From Tetrastigma voinierianum (taxonomy: Eukaryota > Streptophyta > Magnoliopsida > Vitales > Vitaceae), in NCBI GenBank assembly GCA_016808115.1, contig JAEQBH010000663.1, forward strand, positions 860,076-924,075: a stretch of 64,000 bases of DNA, written 5' to 3'. The position numbers and the translations under genes are program-made. Numbering within the stretch: position 1 is the stretch's first letter; every line of letters starts with the position of its first letter. Positions 1 to 15,000 of this stretch are shown piece by piece. A model generated the notes under the pieces. It was not told the origin of the DNA. It ran no database searches and saw only the letters and a list, made by a program, of their open reading frames with translations.

Positions 1-3000
1 ATATACATATACTAGTCTTTAAAAACACAAAAACAATTTGTTATAGTGTACAAGGTAGTTAGACTAAGCGCTAGAAACTTAAACCACTCTTTGTCTGAAG
101 ATGTGTACAAACTATGCATTTCATAGGATTTGCATTTTCCTTTCAAATCGCTTTCCCTATACACCCGATATATTCTTTACTCACACGCATTGGTGGAAGC
201 AAAAACAGCAGTATTAATGGAAAAACAGTTACATGTTTAGAGGTGTAAAACGAACTTCGGTTTAAGAATAGGTGCACTAGCACATAGTTTAGTGTGTTTA
301 TAATTTATTTCATGAAAATGAGAGTTATATTGCATATACTAGTCTTTAAAAGCAGAAAAACACGAATTTGTTATAGTGTACAAGGTGATTACACTAGTAT
401 GCAGGCAATCCTAGCGTACAAGGGGTGTACAAACTAGCATTCATAGGATTTGCATTTTGTTCCATGTCAAATCGCTCCCTTATCTACCCGCGCGATATAT
501 TCTTCATACGCATTAATTGGAAATAAAATAGCGCTTAATAATGGAAAACACGATTACATGTTTAGGTGTAAAGCGAACTCGGTTTAAGAATGATTGCACT
601 AGCACATAGTTTGGTTTGTTTATAATTTATTTGAAAATAATTTGTTATATGCATATACTAGTCTTTAAAAATGACTGGTACATTGGTGTACAAGGTGATT
701 ACACTAAGCTGTCTGAGGCAAATGCACTAGCATACAAAGAGATTCGCTAAAACCTACGCATTTCATAGGATTTGCATTTTTTCCATTTCAAAGTAACCAC
801 TATACACCTTTTGATATATTCTTTATACGCATTGAAGGGTGAGTAAACAACAACGCTTATTAATGGAAAACACAATATTATTTAAGTTATAAACGAACTC
901 GGTTTAAGAACCAAAATTTTTAGCACATAGTTTAGTGTGTTTATAATTTATTTCATAGAAAAATAGAGGTTATGTACTCATATACTAGTCTTTAAAAACA
1001 CGAAATACAATTTATTATAGTATACAAGGTGATTACCTAGCTACACAAGCCAGTACACTATTGTACAAAAGGGTGTACAAACCTGTATTTCATCTAGGAT
1101 TACATTTTTTCCATTTTCAAATCAGCTTTCCGCTTATACACCAACCACGATATATTCTTTATACGCATTGGTGGAAGCAAAAAACTCTTATTAATGGAAA
1201 AACTGATGCACTTTAAGGTGTAGCGAACTTCAGTTTAAGAATAAATTTACTTCTTAGCATAGTTTAGTGTGTTTACAATTTATTTCATGAAAAATAGATG
1301 TTATATGCATATACTAGTCTTCAAAACAAGAAAAACCACAGAATTTATAAAGTGTACAAGTGATTACACACTAAACATCGGAGAGCAAATGCACTAGCGT
1401 ACAAGGAGTGTACAAGCCTATGCATTTCATAGGATTTTGCATTTTTCCTTTTCATCCTTTTACTTATACACCCACCTGATATATTTCTTTGCCATCACGC
1501 ATTGAGGGTGAGAAGCAAAAAAACAACACTTGATAATGGGAAAAACTACAATACATATTTTAGGTGTAAAACGAGCTCAGTTTAAGAATAGATTGCACTA
1601 AAGCACATAGTTTGGTGTGTTTATAATTTGTTCATGAAAAATAGAGGTTATATATCTCGTCACACAAAAGCAGAAAAACAATTTGTTATAGTGTACAAGG
1701 TGATTACACCTAGTTGTACCAAATGATACTAAGTACATTACAAGGTGTACAAGCTCATATTTTCATGATTTGCATTTTTCCATTTCGATCGCTTTCCCTT
1801 ACCTGACCGATATATTCTTTATACGCATTGGTAGAGGCAAACACTCATAGCTTATTAATGGAAAAACACAATACATGTTTAAGGTGTAAACGAACAAGTT
1901 TGGAAATAGGTGCACTAAGCACATAGTTTACAGTGTATTTATAATTTATTTCATGAAAAATGGGGTTATATGCATGTACTAGTCTTTAAAAACACAAAAC
2001 AATTTGTTACTTGATATACAAAGGTGATTACACTAACTATACAAGGCAAGTACTATTGGCCACAAGGGGATGCCTATTGCATTTATTTAGGATTTGCATT
2101 TTTCCATTCCAAATTACTTTCCATATACATAACCACGATATATTCTTTGCTCACGCATTGGTGGAAGCAAAAAACAACGCTTATTAATGGAAACATCGGT
2201 ACATGTTTAAGGTGTAAGCAGTTCGGTTTAAGAATAGGTGCGCTAGCACATAGTTCGGTGTGTTTATAATTTATTTCATAGAAAATAGTTTGTTATATGC
2301 ATATACTAGACTTTAAAAACACAAAACACAATTTATTTATAGTATCACCGAGAGTGATTAAGGCCTTCAAAGCTGCCAGAGGCAAATCACTAAGCGTACA
2401 AAGAAATTCTTTGGCTCCTAGCATTTCACGGGATTTGCATTTTCCTTTTAGCTTTCCCACCTTCACCGATATATATTTCTTTATACATGATGTTGAAACA
2501 AAACAACATTAATGGAAAAACACGGTACATGTTTAAGGTGTCATGAACCGGTTTAAGAATAGATTTTCGCACATAGTTTGGTGTGTTTATAATTTATTTC
2601 GAAAAATGGGAGTTATATGCCTCTAGTCCTTTAAAAACAGAGAAAAACAATTTGTTATAGTGCTTCAGGTGATTACACTAAGCTATGCAGGCGTCACTAA
2701 GCCTACCAAAAGTGTACAAGCCTCGCATTCATGGGGATTTGCATTTTGTTTCCATATCAAGTAGCTTTACTATACACCACACGATATATTCTTTACCTCA
2801 TTGGTGGAAACAAAAACAAACGCTTATTAATGGAAAAACAGGGTACATGTTTAGGTGTAAATAAGAACTCGGTTTAAGAATAGGTGCACTAGCACATAGT
2901 TTGGTTTATTTATAATTTATTTCATGAAAAATAGGCATTATATGCATATACTAGATCTTTAAAAACGAGCTTAGATTGTATGGTGTACAAGGTGATTACT

Positions 3001-6000
3001 CTTTATGCAGTGATGCACTAAGCGTACAAAGGGGTGTACAAACTGCGCATTTCATAGGATTTGCATTTTTTCCATTTCAAATACGCTTTCCTTATACACC
3101 AACAAGATATATTCTTTATCACTTGCTGTGGAAACATTAATAGCAACATAATGAAAAACACAATACATGTTTAAGGTGTAAAGCGAACTCGGTTTAAGAA
3201 TAGATTTTCTTGCATAAGTTTAGTATGTTTATAAATTTATTTCTATGAAAAATGGGGTTATATGCATATACTAGTCTTCCAGAAACACAAAAAACACCCA
3301 GATTTGTTATAGTGTACAGGAAGAAATTTGATTACACCTTCAGCTGGCTAAGACAAATGCACTAACACTTCAAAGTTATTAAACTGCATTTCATAGGATT
3401 TACATTTTCCATTTCAAATCGCTTTCCCTTATGCGCGATACGATATATTCTTTATACGCATTGGTGGGAGAGCAAAAACAACGCATAATGGAAAAACACA
3501 GGTACATGTTTTAAGGTGTAAACGAACTGGTTTAAGAATAGGTGCACTAACGCACATGGTTTGGTGTGTTTATAATTTATTTCTGTGAAAAATAGCTGTG
3601 CCTTATATCTAAATCTAAAAACACAAAAACACAATTTGTTCCATAGTGTACAAGGTGATTGAATATTAGTAAAAGACAAATGCACTAAGCTATACAAGAG
3701 GTGTACAAACCTATATACATTTCATAGGTTGCATTTTTCCTTACTGGTAACCTATACACCCTTTGATATATTCTTGCTCATGTTGGTGAAGCAAAAACAA
3801 ACGCTTATTAATGGAAAAACACGGTATATTTAAGGTGTGTGAACTTCGGTTTAAGAATAGGTGCATACTTCTGTTTGGTGTGTTTATAATTTATTTCATG
3901 AAAAATAGAGGGTTATATGCATATACTAGTCCTTAAAACAGAAAACAATTTGTTATAAGTGTACAATTGATTACACCTAAATACATGCAGGAACAAATGC
4001 ACTATTGCCACACAAGGGTGTACCAGCCTCACGCATTCATGGGTTTGGCACCATTTCAGGTGCTTTTATATACATGACCACGATATATTCTTTATACAAA
4101 TTGGTGGAGCAAAACTCGTAGCTTATTAATGGAAAAACACGATTACACATGTTTAAAGGTATGGCTTGAACTCAGTTTAAGAATAGGTGCACTAGCACAT
4201 AGTTTAGTGTCATTATAATTTATTTCATGAAAAAATCGATCTTTATATCACATATACTAGTCTTTAAAAACAGAAAAACACGTTTATTTATAATTATTAC
4301 AAAGTGATTCCACTATTTGTGAACAGTACTAAGCCTTTGAGTCTTTCAGCACATGCATTCATAGGATTTGCATTTTTCCTTTTCAAATAACATATTACGA
4401 TATATTCTTTATATTGGTGGAAATGAGCTCTTAATGTGGAAAAAACACAATACATGTTTAAGGTGTAAACGAACTCGGTTAAGAATAGGTGCACTAGCAT
4501 AGTTTGAGTGTATTTATAATTTATTTCATAGAAAAATAGATCATTATATGCATATACTAGTCTTTAAAAACAGAAAAACACGAATTTGTTATAGTGTACA
4601 AGGTGATTACACCTTCTTGTACAAAGACAAAATGCACCCCTAGCGTACAAGGGTGGCACAAACGCATTTCATAGGATTTGCATTTTTTTCCGACAATCGC
4701 TTTCCCTTATACACCAACACGATACTGCATATTCTTTCGCATTGGTGGAGCTTAAACAACAACAACATTAATGGAAAACCGCGATTTTATGTTTAAGGGT
4801 GTAAACGAACTTCGGTTTAAGAATAGGTGCACTAACATAGTTTAGTGTGTTTATAATTGCTTCGCAAAATGGCTATTACTGCCATGTACTAGTCTTTAAA
4901 GAAAGCGAGAAAAACACGAATTTGTTATGGTGTACAAGGTGATTACACTAAGCTGTCTGAGGGCAATCACACTAAGCACTGAGGGTGCCTGAAACTGCGC
5001 ATTTCATAGGATTTGCATTTTTTTCATTTCAAATAGCTTTCCTTATACATGACGATCATATTTCTTTTCTCTGTTGGTGGAACAAAACAACAACATTAAT
5101 GGAAAAACACAATACATGTTTAAGTTAGCAGACTAGGTTTAGAATAGGTGCTAACACACATAGTTTGAATGTCATTTATAAATTATTTCTTATGAAAAAT
5201 GAAGATTCTCTGCATATACTAGTCTTCCATTCTAAAAACAAGATTTATTATAATTTACAAGGTGATTACACCTAACTATACAAGGCAAATGCACTAATTT
5301 ATTACAAGGGTGTACAGCCTCTTTATTATTAAGTTACATTTCATTCAGGTGCTTTCCTTATACTATACGATATATTCTTTATACTCATTGGTGAAGCAAA
5401 ACAAAACGCTTATTAATGCCAAAACACGATTACGTGTTGCAAGATTAATAGCAGACCGGTTTAAGAATAGGTGCCTAGCACACATAGTTACAGTGTGTTT
5501 ATAATTTATTTCATGAAAAATAGTTGTTATATGCATATACTAGACTTTAAAAACACAAACAATTTGTTACTTGGTGTACAAGGTGATTGGAAGCATTTAG
5601 CGCTAGAAAGCGAATCACGTGCCTTTATAGAGGTGTCTGAAACTATGCATTTCATAGGATTTGCATTTTCAGCACTGGTAGCACCTATACTTTGATATAT
5701 TCTTTATACGCATTGGTGGAAGCAAAAACAAACGCTTATTAATGGAAAAACCACGGTACATGTTTAAAGATTGGCAGACAGGGTTGAATAGGTGCACTAC
5801 TTTTATAGTTTAGTGTGTTTATAATTTATTTCATGAAAATAGGAGTTATATGCGCATATACTAGTCTTTAAAAACCAGCAATTTGTTATAGTGTACAAGT
5901 GATTACACACTAGCGTACGGGGCAAATGCACTAGCGCCACAAGGGGTGTACAAGCCTACGCATTTCATAAGTTACATTTTGTTCCATGTCAATCGCTTTC

Positions 6001-9000
6001 CATATACACCGCACGATACCTTTATCTGCATTGTTGGGAAGCAAAAAACAACGCTTATTAATGGAAAAAACACAGTACATGTTTAAGGTGACAAAACGAA
6101 GACTTCGGTTTAAGAATAGGTGCACTAACAGCACATAGTTTGAATTTGTTTATAATTCCTTTCGCAGAAAAATGACTGGCCTGCGCCACCTGATCTTTAA
6201 AAGCAGAAAAACACGAATTTGTTATAGTGTACAAGGTGATTACACTAAGCGTGCAGGCGGAAATGCACTAACACTACAAGAATTCTTCCTATTCTGCATA
6301 CATTCATGAGATTCTGCATTTTTTCCATTCAAAATCGCTTTCCATATACACCAACCGATATATTCTTTATACGCATTGGTGGAAGCAAAACAACAACATT
6401 AATGGAAAAACACAATACATGTTTAAGGTGTAGCGAACTCGGTTTAAGAATAGATTACTAGCACATAGTTTAGTGTGTTTATAATTTATTTCATAGAAAA
6501 ATAGAGGAGTTATATGCATATGCAGTCCTTTAGAAACACAAAAACGAATTTGTTATAGTGTACAAGGTGATTACTAACTATAGAGCAAATGCACTAAATT
6601 GCAAGAGGGTGTACAAGCACAGCATTTATTAGTTTGTTTTTGCCATTCAAATTGCTTTCCCTTATATGACCCACGTCTATTCTTTATCGTGTTAAAATAA
6701 AAAACCTTATTAATGAAACAAATTACATGTTTCAAGGTGTAGCAGACTGGTTTAAGAATAGGTGCACTAGCACATAGTTGATATGTTTATAATTTATTTC
6801 ATGAAAAATAGGTTGTTATATACATACTAGACTTTAAACATAAAGCACAGATTTGTTACTGGTGTACAAGGTGATTAGACTAGCGAAGGCATTTTCTTCA
6901 TACGAAGGTGCTATAACTATGCATTTCTCGGGATTTGCACATTTTCATACTGAGTAACACTATACACCCACACGATATATTCTTTATACATTAGTGAAAC
7001 AAAACTAACAATAATGGAAAAACAGTCTTATGTTTAAGGTGTAGCAGACTCCCAGTTTAAATAATTCTGCCTTTAGCACATAGTTTAGATGTATTTATAA
7101 TTTATTTCATGAAAATAAAAGTTATATCATATATACTAAATCTTCATGAAAAACACAGAATTTATTATAATTACTGAGTGATTACTAACATGCCGGAGCA
7201 AATGCACTAACATTACAAGAGGGTGCTGAGCTACGCATTTCATGGATTTGCATTTTGTTCCATGTCGAATCGCTTTCCCGCCCTTCACACCCACACGATG
7301 CCATATTCTTTATCACGCATTATTTGACAAAAACAGCGCTTGTGAAAAACAAGTACATGTTTAAGGTATGCAGCGAACTGGTTAAGAATAGGTGCACTAG
7401 CACATGGTTGGTTTAATTTATAATTTATTTCATGAAAAATAGCTGTTACTCTTATATACTGATCTTCAAAACGAAGAAAAACAATTTGTTATGGTGTACA
7501 AGGTGATTACACTAATACAGGGCAAATGCACCTAGCGCAAGGGTGTACAAACTGCGCATTTCATAAGTTTGCATTTTTCCATTTCGTCAGCTTTCCATAT
7601 ACGCAAACCAGTATATTCTTTATGCATTGGTGGAAGCCAAAACAACAACTTATTAATGGAAAACACAGCCACATGTTTAAGGTGTAAAGCGAACTGGTTT
7701 AAGAATAGGTGCACTAGCACATAGTTTATGTGTTTATAATTTATTTCATGAAAAATAGAGGTTATATGCATATACTAGTCTTTAAAAACACAAAAACAAT
7801 TTGGCTATAGTGTACAAGGTGATTACACCCTAATTTTGTACAAAGGCAAATGCACCCCTAAGCCTTACAAAGAGATTGTACAAGCTGCATTTCATAAGTT
7901 GCATTTTTTCCATTTCATGATCGCTTTCCCTTATACACCAACACGATATAATTCTTTATACGCATTGGTGGAAGCAAAAATAACATTAATGGAAAAACGA
8001 TGTATTTAAGGTGTAAACGAACTCAGTTAGAATAGTTTCTGCTTGCTTACATAGTTTGGTAATGTTTATATTTATTTCATGAAAAATAGCTGTTATATGC
8101 ATATACTAGTCTTTAAAAACACAAAAACTGAATTTGTTATAGTGTACAAGGTGATTAGACTAAGCTGTAAAGGCAGTACTATTCTTTAAGAGGTGTACAA
8201 GCACATGCATTTCTTAAGTTTGCATTTTTCCTTTTCAAATCGCACCTATACCCACGATATATTCTTTATCACATGTGTTGGAAGCAAAAACAAACGCTTT
8301 ATTAATGGAAAAACAATTTGTATTTAGGTGTAAACGAACTCGGTTTAAGAATAGGGTGCACTAGCATACAGTTTAGTGTGTTTATAATTTATTTCATGAA
8401 AGAACTGAGAGTTATATGCATATACTAGTCTTCATGGAAAAACACCAATTTGTTATAGTGTACAAGGTGATTACACTAGCATGCAGGCAAATCACTGTAT
8501 TACAAGGGTGTACAAGCCCCTCGCATTTCATAAGTTTGCATTTTTCATTTCAAATTGCTTTCCTTATACTGACCACGATGTATTCTTTGCATCACGCATT
8601 GGTGAAGCAAAAAACAACGCTTATTAATGGAAAAACACGTTACACATGTTTAAGGTGTACGCAGACTGCAGTTTAAGAATGAGTGCACTAGCACATAGTT
8701 TGAATATGTTTATAATTTATTTTCGTGAAAAATAGATGTTATATGCATATACTAATTCTTTAGCAAAAACCGCAATTTGTTGCAGTGTACAAGGTAATTA
8801 CTAAGCATCTGAGCAAATACTTCTGCTTTGTATTAAGAGGTGTACAAGCCTATGCATTTCTAGGATTTGCATTTTCCTTTTCAAATCGCTTTCTAACACA
8901 CCCACACGATATATATTCTTTATACGCATTGTTAGTGGAAGCAAAAAACAACACTATTAATGGAAAAACACAATACATGTTTAAGGTGTAAGAACTTTCA

Positions 9001-12000
9001 GTTTAAGAATAGGTGCGCTGCTTTATGTGTTTGGTAATGTTTATAATTTATTTCATATATAATGAGGTTATATGCATATGCTAGTCTTTAAAAAGCAGAG
9101 AAAAACAATTGTTATAGTGTACAAAGGTGAGGATTACACACACCTAGCTATGCAAAGCAAGCCACTAAGCGCACAAGGAGTGTACAAACTGCGCATTTCA
9201 TAGGATTTGCATTTTTTCCATTTCAAATCGCTTTCCCTTATACTGTACGATATATTCTTTATACGCATTGGTGGAAGCAAAAAACAACGCTTATTAATGG
9301 AAAAACACAGTACATGTTTAAGGTGTAAACGAACTCGGTTTAAGAATAGGTGCACAATCACATAGTTTGCTGTGTTTATAATTTATTTCATGAAAAATAG
9401 CTGTTATATGCATATACTAGTCTTTAAAAACACAAAAACATTTGTTATAGTACTGGTGATTAGACTAAGCTGTACAAGGCAAATGCACTGCCGTACAAAA
9501 TTATTACAAACTGTTTCATGGGATTTTGCATTTTTCCTTTCAAATACAACTTTCCCTATACACCCACCCACGATATATAATTCTTTATACACATATTGGT
9601 AGAGCAAAAACCGCCCTTATTAATGGAAAACACGGTACACATGTTTAAGTGTAGCGAACTCAGTTTAAGAATAGGTGCACTAGCACATATGTTGAGTGTG
9701 TTTATAATTTATTTCACTTGAAAAATAGAGGTTATATGCATATACTAGTCTTTAAAAACACAAAAACACGAATTTGTTATAGTGTACAAGGTGATTACCA
9801 CTATCTTCAACTTCTGAGCAAATGCACCTAGCCATACAAAGGGGTGTGCAAGCCTTCTGTATTTCTCTTAGGATTTGCATTTTCCATTTCAAATCGCTTT
9901 CATATACACGACGCGATATATTCTTCTCACGCATTGGTGGAAGCAAATATGCGCGTAATAATGGAAAAACCACAGTACATGTTTAAAGTGTAACCAGAAC
10001 TCAGTTTAAGAATAGATTACTAGCACATAGTTTAATTAATGTTATAATTTATTTCATGAAAACTAACTATTCTGCTGCATATACTAGTCTTTAAAAACAG
10101 AAAAACTGCAATTTGTTATAGTGTACAAGGTGATTACACTTCTAGCGTACGGGGCAAATGCACTAAGCGTGAGGTGTACAAGCCTGCGCATTTCTTAGGA
10201 TTTGCATTTTTCCATTTCAAATCGCTTTCCTTATACACCAACACGATCTCTCTTTATACGCATTGGTGGAAGCAAACCTTAATGGCATTAATGGAAAAAC
10301 ACAATACATGTTTAGGTGTAAATGAACTCGGTTTAAGAATAGGTGCACTAGCACGTAGTTTAGTGTGTTTATAATTTATTTCATGAAAAATAGAGGGTTA
10401 TACACTACTAGTCTTTAAACACAAAAGCAATTTGTTATAGCACAAGGTGATTACACCTAGCTATACAAGGCAAATGTTTTCTTTGTGCAAGGGGTGTACA
10501 GCTGCAACGTGGAGAGGTTTAATGGGATTTGCATTTTTCCATTCTGTTTAGCACCTTATACACCAACGATATATTCTTTATACGCATTGGTGGAGAGCAA
10601 AAAACAACGCTTAATGTGGAAAAACACGGTACATGTTTAAGGTGTAAAACGAACTTCGGTTTAAACTAATTGCACTAGCACATAGTTCGGTGTGTTTATA
10701 ATTTATTTCTTGAAAATAGTTATTTATATGCATATACTAGTCTTTAAAAACACAAAAACACGAATTTGTTATAGTAATTGGTCAGACTAAGCGTAGAGAA
10801 GAACCGTCACTAAGCTTGTACAAGATGTGTACAAGCCTATACATTTCATAGGATTGCATTTTTCGCTTTTTCAAATCGCTTTCCCTACGCCACGATATAT
10901 TCTTTATATCGCATTGGTGAAGCAAAAAACAAACGCTTATTAATGGAAAAACCGATTACCATGTTTAGGTGTAAGCAATTTCGATTTAAGAATAGGTGCA
11001 CTAGCACATAGTTTGAATTGTTTATAATTTATTTCATGAAAAATAGAGTTATATGCATATACTAGTCTTTAAAAGCAGAAAACCTGAAGATTTGTTATAG
11101 TGTCTGAATTGATTACCTTTAGCATGCAGGCAAATACTAGCGCCTAAAGGGGTGTACAAGCCCTCACGCATTTCATAGGATTTGCATTTTGTTCCATGTC
11201 GAATCCAGCACACCACCCCGCGATACTGTTCTTTATATACGCGTGGTGAGGCAAAAAACCATATGTATAATGGAAAAACCGTAGTTACATGTTTAGTTAA
11301 AGCAACGGTTTGACCAAATTTTCCTGGCATAGTTTGGTTTGTTTATAATTTGACTGCGCCGAAAAATAGCTGTTATATGCATATACTAGTCTTTAAAAGC
11401 AGAAAAAACGCGAATTTGTTATGAATTATGCAAGCCCAGTTACACCTAGCTATGCGGAACGTCACACATAGCCATGAGGGTGTATACAAACTGCGCATTC
11501 GCGGATTTGGCACTTACATTTCAAATCGCTTTTTCCTTATACTGACCACGATATATTCTTTATATCTTGCATTGGTGGGAAGCGAAGCAACAACGCTTAT
11601 TAATGGAAAACACAATACATGTTTAAAGGTGTAAACGAATTTCGGTTTAAGAATAGTACTAGCACATAGTTTGAATGTGTTTCATTATTTCATGAAAAAT
11701 AGAGGAGTTATATGCATATACTAGTCTTTAAAAACACAAAAACGCAATTTGTTATAGTGTACAAGGTAGTTACACTAGCCTTTAAGTGATGCACTTCTTG
11801 TACAAGGGGTGTACAAACTGCGCATTTCATGGGATTTGCATTTTCCATTTCAAATCGCTTTCCCTTATACACAACCACGATATATTCTTTATACGCATTT
11901 AGTGGAAATAAAGCTCATAACATTAATGGAAAAAAACACAATTGTTTAGTGTAAAAACGAACTGGTTTAGAATAGGTGCACTAGCACATAGTTTTATTGT

Positions 12001-15000
12001 ATTTATAATTTATTTCATGAAAAATAGCTGTTATATGCATATCTGATCTTTAAAAAACCTAAAAACAATTTGTTATAGTGTACTAATTGATTAATTCTTG
12101 TAAAGGCAAATGCACTAGCGCACAAGAGGTGTACAAGCTATGCATTTCATAGGTTGCATTTTTTCTTGCCTGTCGCTTTCCACACATACCCACCGATATA
12201 TTCTTTATCACGCATTGGTGGAAGCAAAAAACAACCTTATTAATGGAAAACAATTCTTTAAGGTGTAACTGTGAACTAAGTTTAAGAATAGATTGCACTA
12301 GCACATAGTTTTGGTGTGTTTATAATTGTTTCGCCAGAAAATAGAGGTTATATATGCATATACTAGTCTTTAAACGAGAAAAACAATTTGTTATAGTGTA
12401 CAAGGTGATTACACTAAGCATGCAGGCAAATGCACTAAGCTTGTACAAGGGGTGTACAAGCCTCGCATTTCATGGGATTTGCATTTTTCCATTTCAAATC
12501 GCTTTCCATATACACCAACACGATATATTCTTTCTCGCATTAGTGAAGTAAAAATGCAGCTTATTAATGGAAAAACCATTACATGTTTAGGTATGCATGA
12601 ACTCGGTTTAAGAATAGGTGCACTAGCACACCTTGTTTGGTGTGTTTATAATTTATTTCATGAAATAGATCTATATCTGCATATACTAGTCTTTAAAAGC
12701 GAAAACACAATTTGTTATAGTGCACAAGGTGATTACACTAGCGTAAACGAATGCTAAGCGTACAAGAAGGTCCTTTAAGCTTCGCATTTATTAGGATTTG
12801 CATTTTTCACTAATTAAACTTTAGCCATCTGTGCATGATGACTGTCTTTGTCTGCGTTGGTAGAAGCAAAAAATAACACTTATTAATGGAAAAACACAAT
12901 ACATGTTTAAGGTGTAAACGAACTCGATTTAGAATAGTTGCACTAACATAGTTTGAGTGTGTGTTATAATTTATTTACTAAGAAAAAATAGAGGTTATAT
13001 CATATGTTTTTAAAGCGGAAAACAGATTTATTATAGTGTTCTAGGTGATTTACGCACTAACATCAGAGTGATCACCACTGCGTACAAAGGGTGTACAAGC
13101 TGCGCATTCCATAGGATTTGCATTTTTCCATTTCAAATGCTTCCTTATACCTGCTGATATATTCTTTATCGCATTGATGGAAGCAAAAACTCAACATAAT
13201 GGAAAACCACGGTACATGTTTAGAATTATAAACGAACTTCGGTTTAAGAATAGGTGCACTAGCACATAGTTTGGTGTGTTTATAATTTATTTCATGAAAA
13301 ATGGGAGTTATATGCATATACTAGTCTTTAAAAGCGAAGAACACAATTTGTTATAGTGTAGTAGGTGATTACACTAACTGTACAGGGCAAATGCACTAAC
13401 TGTACAAGGGGTGTACAAACTGCGCGACTCAAAGGATTTGCATTTCCATTTCAAATGCGCTTTCCTTATACGCAAACTACGATATATTCTTGCTCGCATT
13501 GGTAGAGCGAAAACAACGCAGTAATGGAAAACACGGTATATGTGTAAGGTGTAAGCGAACTTCGGTTTAAGAATAGATTGCACTATACTTTATAGTTTGA
13601 TGTGTTTATAATTTATTTCATAAAATAGAGTTATATACATATACTAGATCACACAAAAGAAAAACACGAATTTATTTATAATATAAGTGATTACACCTAA
13701 TTTATGCAGGGCAAATGCACTAACTGTACAAGGGGTGTACAAGCCTGCGCATTCATAGGATTGCATTTTTTCCATTTCAAATCGCTTTCCATATACATGA
13801 CACGATATATTCTTTATACGCATTGGTGGAAGCAAAAAATATGTAACAGTAATGGAAAAACCACGATTACATGTTTAAAAGGTCAGCAGACCGGTTTTAA
13901 GAATAGGTGCACAAGCACATAGTTTGCTGTGTTTATAATTTATTTCATGAAAAATGCTTTGTTATATGCATATACTAGTCTTTAAAACACAAAAACACAG
14001 ATTTGTTATGGTGTACAAGGTGATTACACTAATTTGTCTGAAATGAGATTCACTATTTGTACAAAGTGCTACAAACCTATGCATTTCATAAGTTTGCATT
14101 TTTTCCATTTCAAATGCGCTTTCCTTATACCTGTACGCTATATTCTTTATAAAAAATTTATTTGGAATCAAAAACAACAATGTGGAAAACACGATTACCC
14201 ATATTTAGGAGTGTAAATGATCTCGGTTTAAGAATAGGTGCACTAGCACATAGTTTAGTGTGTTTATAATTTATTCATGAAAAAGAGTTATATACATATA
14301 TACAGATCTTTAAAACAGAAAAACGAATTTATTATAGTGTACAAGGTGATTACACTAAGCTATGCAGGTGGAAATGCACCCTAAGCGTGCAAGGGGTGTA
14401 CAAACTGCGCTCTTTCATAGTTTGCATTTTCCATTTCAAATCGCACCTGTCCCACCCGACCACGATATATTCTTTGCTCGCATTGGTGAAGCAAAAACTC
14501 GCAACTTATTAATGGAAAAACACGGTACATGTTTAAAGGTGTAAGCGAACTGGTTTAAGAATAGGTGCGCTCATACATAGTTTATTAATGGAAAAACCAC
14601 GGTACATGTTTAAGGTGTAAGCGAACTTCGGTTTAGAATAGATGCACTAGCACATAGTTTGGTGTGTTTATAAAATTTATTTCATGAAAATAGAGGTTAT
14701 AATACCATATACTAATGTGCTTTAAAAGCAGAAAAGCAATTTGTTATAGTGTAGTGATGATTACCTATTTGTCTGGAAGCGAATGCTAAGCCCCATGCAA
14801 AGTGTACAAGCACTGGCATTCATAGGATTTGCATTTTTTCCATTTCAAATCCTTTCCCTTATACACCTACGATATATTCTTTATAAGCATTGGTGGAGAG
14901 CAAAAACAAACGCTTATTAATGGAAAAACCACAGGTATGTTTAGGTGTAAACGAACTTCGGTTTAAGAATAGGTGCACTAGCATAGTTTAGTGTGTTTAT

